This document shows, piece after piece, positions 60,952 to 64,000 of a stretch of 64,000 nucleotides of DNA. Positions within the stretch are counted from its first letter, which is position 1. Each line of letters begins with the position of its first letter. The stretch covers positions 1 through 64,000 of the forward strand of contig CANGJM010000005.1 in assembly GCA_947454525.1 (NCBI GenBank). Reading direction: 5' to 3'. The translations under genes and the position numbers were made by a program. The notes below the pieces were generated by a model. That model was not told the DNA's origin. It worked only from the letters and a program-made list of their open reading frames with translations, and made no database searches. This DNA comes from Flavobacteriales bacterium (lineage in GTDB: Bacteria > Bacteroidota > Bacteroidia > Flavobacteriales_D > Crocinitomicaceae).

Positions 60952-62190
60952 TTATCCTTTGGCTAATTCGTAGCGCAACCAGTTTAAGGCGCTTAAAACG
61001 GTCATTTGAATGTTTCGCTCGCGGTTATCTCCGAATTGAAATTTGCGCGCAACGGTTTTTCCAGAAATACACAATCCAACCCAAACCAATCCTACAGGTT
61101 TATCAACGGTGCCTCCGTTTGGACCAGCAATTCCAGTGGTTGAGATGCAAACATCTACACCCAATTTTTTCGCGCCGTTTTCAGCCATTTCCATCGCGAC
61201 TTTTTCACTCACGGCTCCTTCGGAAAGGATTGCGTCAATGGAAACGTCACAAAGACGGTGTTTCAAATCGTTGGAATAGGTGAGGAGTGAACCCATAAAA
61301 TAATCGGATGCGCCCGAAATACTGGTGATTTGCTGGGCGAGGAGTCCACTAGTCAGACTTTCTACTGTACCAATGGTTTTGCCTTTGTCTTTTAATAAGG
61401 AACCAATAACATCGGGCAACGTATCATTTTCATATCCAAAAACAGCTTCTGGAAGGCGATTGGCTAATTCCCGGAAAAATTCCATGATTTCAGCTTGATC
61501 TTCTTTTCCTTCGTAGGAAGTAATGCGCAGTTTGACAAGACCGGGTGAGGGTAGATACGCTAAACCAAATCCCCTTTCACGAATGCGGTCCTCCCAATCA
61601 CTAATTTGTTCAGCTAAAAACGATTCGCCAATTCCTTGTGTGAGTGCTGTGTAATGGTACATCGCTTTTAATTGAAAGCGTTGCATCAATCGAGGAATCA
61701 ATTCTTCTTGGACGATTCCTTTCATTTCGTAGGGCACACCCGGTAAGGAAACACAAAAGCGTCCGTTTTTCTCAAACATCATTCCCGCGGCAGTTCCATA
61801 ATTGTTCGTTAAGATTTCACAATCGACGGGTAAGGCTGCTTGCTGAATATTCGATTCCAACATTGGGCGATTACGAGAGGCAAAATACGCTTCGATTTTC
61901 GCTAATGTTGCTTGATGTATTTCGAGTTTCGTGTCAAAATATTCACACAAAGTGTGTTTGGTGATGTCATCCTTCGTTGGACCAAGTCCGCCGGTTATGA
62001 TTACACAATTCGTTTCCGGATAACATTGATCGAGTGCTTCTAAAATGCGTTGTTTGTCATCTGCTATAACAAGTGAACGCGTTACACGCGCACCGATTTT
62101 TGATAATTCTTGACCCAGCCACGAAGCGTTTGTATTGATGGTTTGTCCAATCAACAACTCATCGCCGATGGCTAGTATTTCAATGTTCAT
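60952..62190 (-). CDS. cinA: CinA family nicotinamide-nucleotide amidohydrolase
   Basis: A 412-residue bifunctional CinA. The N-terminal COG1058/MoCF-like domain begins NIEILAIGDELLIGQTINTNA and has ITGGLGPTKDDITK. The C-terminal CinA domain has TVESLTSGLLAQQITSISGAS, the conserved TGIAGPNGGTVDKPVGLVWVG, and SEGAVSEKVAMEMA. It likely hydrolyses NMN to nicotinate mononucleotide for pyridine nucleotide recycling, with ADP-ribose pyrophosphatase activity in the N-terminal part. It overlaps rlmD by 4 nt. Confidence 0.94.
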   Translation of the reverse strand: MNIEILAIGDELLIGQTINTNASWLGQELSKIGARVTRSLVIADDKQRILEALDQCYPETNCVIITGGLGPTKDDITKHTLCEYFDTKLEIHQATLAKIEAYFASRNRPMLESNIQQAALPVDCEILTNNYGTAAGMMFEKNGRFCVSLPGVPYEMKGIVQEELIPRLMQRFQLKAMYHYTALTQGIGESFLAEQISDWEDRIRERGFGLAYLPSPGLVKLRITSYEGKEDQAEIMEFFRELANRLPEAVFGYENDTLPDVIGSLLKDKGKTIGTVESLTSGLLAQQITSISGASDYFMGSLLTYSNDLKHRLCDVSIDAILSEGAVSEKVAMEMAENGAKKLGVDVCISTTGIAGPNGGTVDKPVGLVWVGLCISGKTVARKFQFGDNRERNIQMTVLSALNWLRYELAKG

Positions 62191-63614
62191 TTTCGAACGA
62201 ATTTAGCAATGGATTCGATGTGTCCTGTGTGAGGGAATTGATCAGCTAGCGCATATTTCTCTAATACATATCCAGCTTCATTCAAGGTATTTGCATCCCT
62301 TGCTTGGGTGGATGGATTACACGAAATATACACGATGTGTTGAGCGCCTAAATCAATGACTTTCTGTAATGTCTTTGGTGCAATTCCCGCTCTTGGTGGA
62401 TCCAAAACAATGCAGGAGATATTACCTTGGTAATGTGGGTATTCTTTGAGGAATTTCCCTACGTCCGCAGCGTAAAAGTCGATGCTGTGAATACCATTTT
62501 TTTTCGCGTTTTCACGCGCATCCTCAATCGCTTTCTCGATGATATCGACTCCAACGATTTTAACGTTTGGATTTCGTTTCGCTAATAATTGTCCAATGGT
62601 TCCCGTTCCACAAAATAAATCCATCACTACTTTTTCGGATGGAATTTCTTCTTCGAATACGTAATCCAATGCTTTTGCATAAAGCAATTCCGCACAGGAT
62701 GGATTTGTTTGAAAGAAACTTTCCATGGAGATTTGAAAGGTCAAACCGGAAAGAACCTCTTCAATCACTTCTTGTCCGAAAATCAGTTTGGAAGTCCCAT
62801 TTTCAATTTTTGCACGGTCTGCAACATTGTCATTTTCGGTATGCCATAATCCAGCGATTCTGCCTGGAAGTAAATTTTGCAGAAAATCAGCAAATTTGGA
62901 GACGTCAAATTGTTTGTCAACATCCGACGATGTCACCAAATTCAATAGAATTTGATTCGTGTGAAAGGATTTTCTAACGACGATATGGCGAAAGAATCCA
63001 ACCTTTTTTGGTGGATGCCAAGCAGGAAGATTCGTTGCTTTTAGGAAGATTCGAATTTCACGAAGTTTGGTTTCCCATTCCTCATCAAACATTCCGGATG
63101 CTTTGTTTAAGCTCTCCACTTTCCACCACGTTCCTCTTCGTTTAAATCCTAAAGCGAATGCATCGTCTAACTCTTGATTCGTTTCTAAATCATGTTCAAT
63201 ACAGGAGAAACTGTATTCCATTTTATTTCGATAGAAATAATGTTTTGGAGAAGAAATAAAGGAGTCGAAACGTTCGCGCACTTCTTTGATTCCACTCAAT
63301 CGTTCAAAGGTGGTCAATGTCGATTCGCGTTTAACTTCTTCTTGTTTCTCAACTGGAACATGGATATAGGGTCCGCCGGAAATTTCTTGAAAGCGTTGTT
63401 CTGTTTCAAATTCCGATCGTTTTTCTACTTCGATTAATTTCGCCTCTGCGTAGTTTTTTCTTTTCGTTTCAATGCGAACACGTACGGTTTGACCAGGGAA
63501 CGTATTGTCAACAAATACCACAAAATGACCATGCTCTGTCTCTAACTTCGCAATCCCTCTTCCACCAAAAGCATAGTCCGTAATTTCTACGGAAATCTCA
63601 TCTCCTCTTTTCAT
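62187..63614 (-). CDS. rlmD: RlmD-type 23S rRNA (uracil-C5) methyltransferase lacking the Fe-S ligands
   Basis: A 475-residue RNA m5U methyltransferase of the TrmA/RlmD family, probably modifying a 23S rRNA uridine. The TRAM domain covers residues 1-65 (GDEISVEITDYAFGGRGIA). The SAM domain has VVMDLFCGTGTIGQLLA, VLDPPRAG and the catalytic Cys in YISCNPSTQARD. The segment that normally holds the 4Fe-4S motif CX5CGGC reads RFQEISGGPYIH (residues 74-85), with no Cys anywhere in the first 130 residues. The fourth ligand region (ESLNKASGMF) also lacks Cys. So the enzyme probably binds no cluster. Exact uridine target unproven. Confidence 0.88.
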   Translation of the reverse strand: MKRGDEISVEITDYAFGGRGIAKLETEHGHFVVFVDNTFPGQTVRVRIETKRKNYAEAKLIEVEKRSEFETEQRFQEISGGPYIHVPVEKQEEVKRESTLTTFERLSGIKEVRERFDSFISSPKHYFYRNKMEYSFSCIEHDLETNQELDDAFALGFKRRGTWWKVESLNKASGMFDEEWETKLREIRIFLKATNLPAWHPPKKVGFFRHIVVRKSFHTNQILLNLVTSSDVDKQFDVSKFADFLQNLLPGRIAGLWHTENDNVADRAKIENGTSKLIFGQEVIEEVLSGLTFQISMESFFQTNPSCAELLYAKALDYVFEEEIPSEKVVMDLFCGTGTIGQLLAKRNPNVKIVGVDIIEKAIEDARENAKKNGIHSIDFYAADVGKFLKEYPHYQGNISCIVLDPPRAGIAPKTLQKVIDLGAQHIVYISCNPSTQARDANTLNEAGYVLEKYALADQFPHTGHIESIAKFVRK

Positions 63615-63615
63615 A

Positions 63616-64000
63616 TTAGATCATTCCTCGAATTACGCCTTTATCAGAAGCTTGTATAAATCCAATGATTTCATCGCGTAAAGGTGTTTTGTCCATGCTT
63701 TGTAACACGGCGTCAACTCCTTTGGATAAGTTGCTGTTTTGAACGTAAATTGTTCGGTAAATGTCCTCGATTTCACGTACTTGCTCATCTGTATATCCTC
63801 TTCTTCTCAATCCTACGGAATTCACACCGGCGAAAGTCAATGGCTCACGAGCGGCCTTGATATACGGTGGAACATCTTTACGGATGAGGGATGCTCCTCC
63901 AATGAAGGCGTGTTTTCCAATATGAGCGAATTGTTGTGCAGCCACTTTTCCTTCAAGAATGGCAAAATCATCGATGATGACATGTCCGGAAAGTCCGGTG
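63616..64000 (-). CDS. lpxA: UDP-N-acetylglucosamine acyltransferase LpxA (3' part, cut by window edge)
   Basis: The C-terminal 127 residues of LpxA, the first enzyme of lipid A synthesis. The end of the left-handed beta helix is seen: TGLSGHVIIDDFAILEGKVA, then FAHIGKHAFIGGASLIRKD, followed by VPPYIKAAREPLTFAGVN and the C-terminal helical domain GLRRRGYTDEQVREIEDIYR. The reading frame is open through the window edge at 64000, so the gene starts outside. It lies 1 nt before rlmD, so lpxA, rlmD and cinA form one unit. In some Bacteroidota LpxA is fused to or next to LpxC/FabZ, which would be upstream. Confidence 0.93.
   Translation of the reverse strand, partial: TGLSGHVIIDDFAILEGKVAAQQFAHIGKHAFIGGASLIRKDVPPYIKAAREPLTFAGVNSVGLRRRGYTDEQVREIEDIYRTIYVQNSNLSKGVDAVLQSMDKTPLRDEIIGFIQASDKGVIRGMI

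Overview
This 64 kb window is a continuous, compact chromosomal segment of a Bacteroidota bacterium, most probably a Flavobacteriales member of the Crocinitomicaceae/Fluviicola type; the phylum is well supported and the family is a guess. The evidence is: TAnnTTTG '-7' promoter elements, exported proteins with type IX secretion (T9SS) C-terminal domains, a TonB-dependent receptor with an N-terminal carboxypeptidase-regulatory-like domain, PorE-like and PCMD-like proteins, DUF4924/DUF4159/DUF1987 families, a cyclophilin-FKBP fusion, and a CarB without its allosteric domain. The DNA looks about 40% GC. No rRNA, prophage, transposon or CRISPR array was seen.

Layout. 1-3.2 kb: a DUF983 and Crp/Fnr-regulator pair on the minus strand, diverging from dnaK. 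3.2-10 kb: an exported protein, an alpha/beta hydrolase, carB, and one accessory-looking AAA/STAND ATPase preceded by tandem palindromic repeats. 10-14.6 kb: polyprenyl synthase, MORN lipoprotein, dnaG and mscS as one operon. 14.6-18.7 kb: pdxJ diverging from a CBS, nadK, FKBP, cyclophilin-FKBP operon. 18.7-22.2 kb: ribD, DMT transporter, DUF4159 and T9SS protein on the minus strand. 22.3-27 kb: mscS, thioesterase, DUF1295, a lipid kinase cluster and an unknown conserved protein. 26.9-27.4 kb: two tRNA-Glu genes and rpsT. 27.4-34 kb: a porin, sucD, an FKBP lipoprotein, a methyltransferase, a pRiA4b-ORF3-like protein, a CCA-adding-type enzyme and an RRM protein. 34.4-36.2 kb: SiaC-like, small protein, OmpH-like, DUF4924. 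36.2-44.6 kb: a nine-gene minus-strand operon (lpxK, pnp, gatB, two TlpA-like thioredoxins, lpxH, tsaE, alanine dehydrogenase, HsdR_N-like). 44.7-46.1 kb: a VTC-domain plus DUF4956 pair. 46.2-53.4 kb: purT, M61 peptidase, Asp-box protein and ung, then hemE and an OmpA protein. 53.4-57.5 kb: queE, PorE-like, ubiA-like and maf. 57.6-61 kb: a PCMD-like T9SS protein with a TonB receptor. 61-64 kb: lpxA (cut by the window edge), rlmD and cinA.

Most genes are housekeeping. They sit in operons whose members touch or overlap (many ATGA or TAATG junctions), and convergent genes overlap at their stop codons. A recurring feature is a perfect TAnnTTTG element only 3-6 nt before an ATG (nine cases), which predicts leaderless mRNAs and fixes several start codons. 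Other points of interest are metal-ligand loss in DnaG and RlmD, the ATPase/repeat locus, a dual-family immunophilin, the VTC/DUF4956 module, and a terminator buried inside a convergent coding sequence. I did not find a clear-cut new multi-gene defence or biosynthetic system. The best candidates for undescribed biology are the leaderless-promoter regime and the ATPase/repeat locus.
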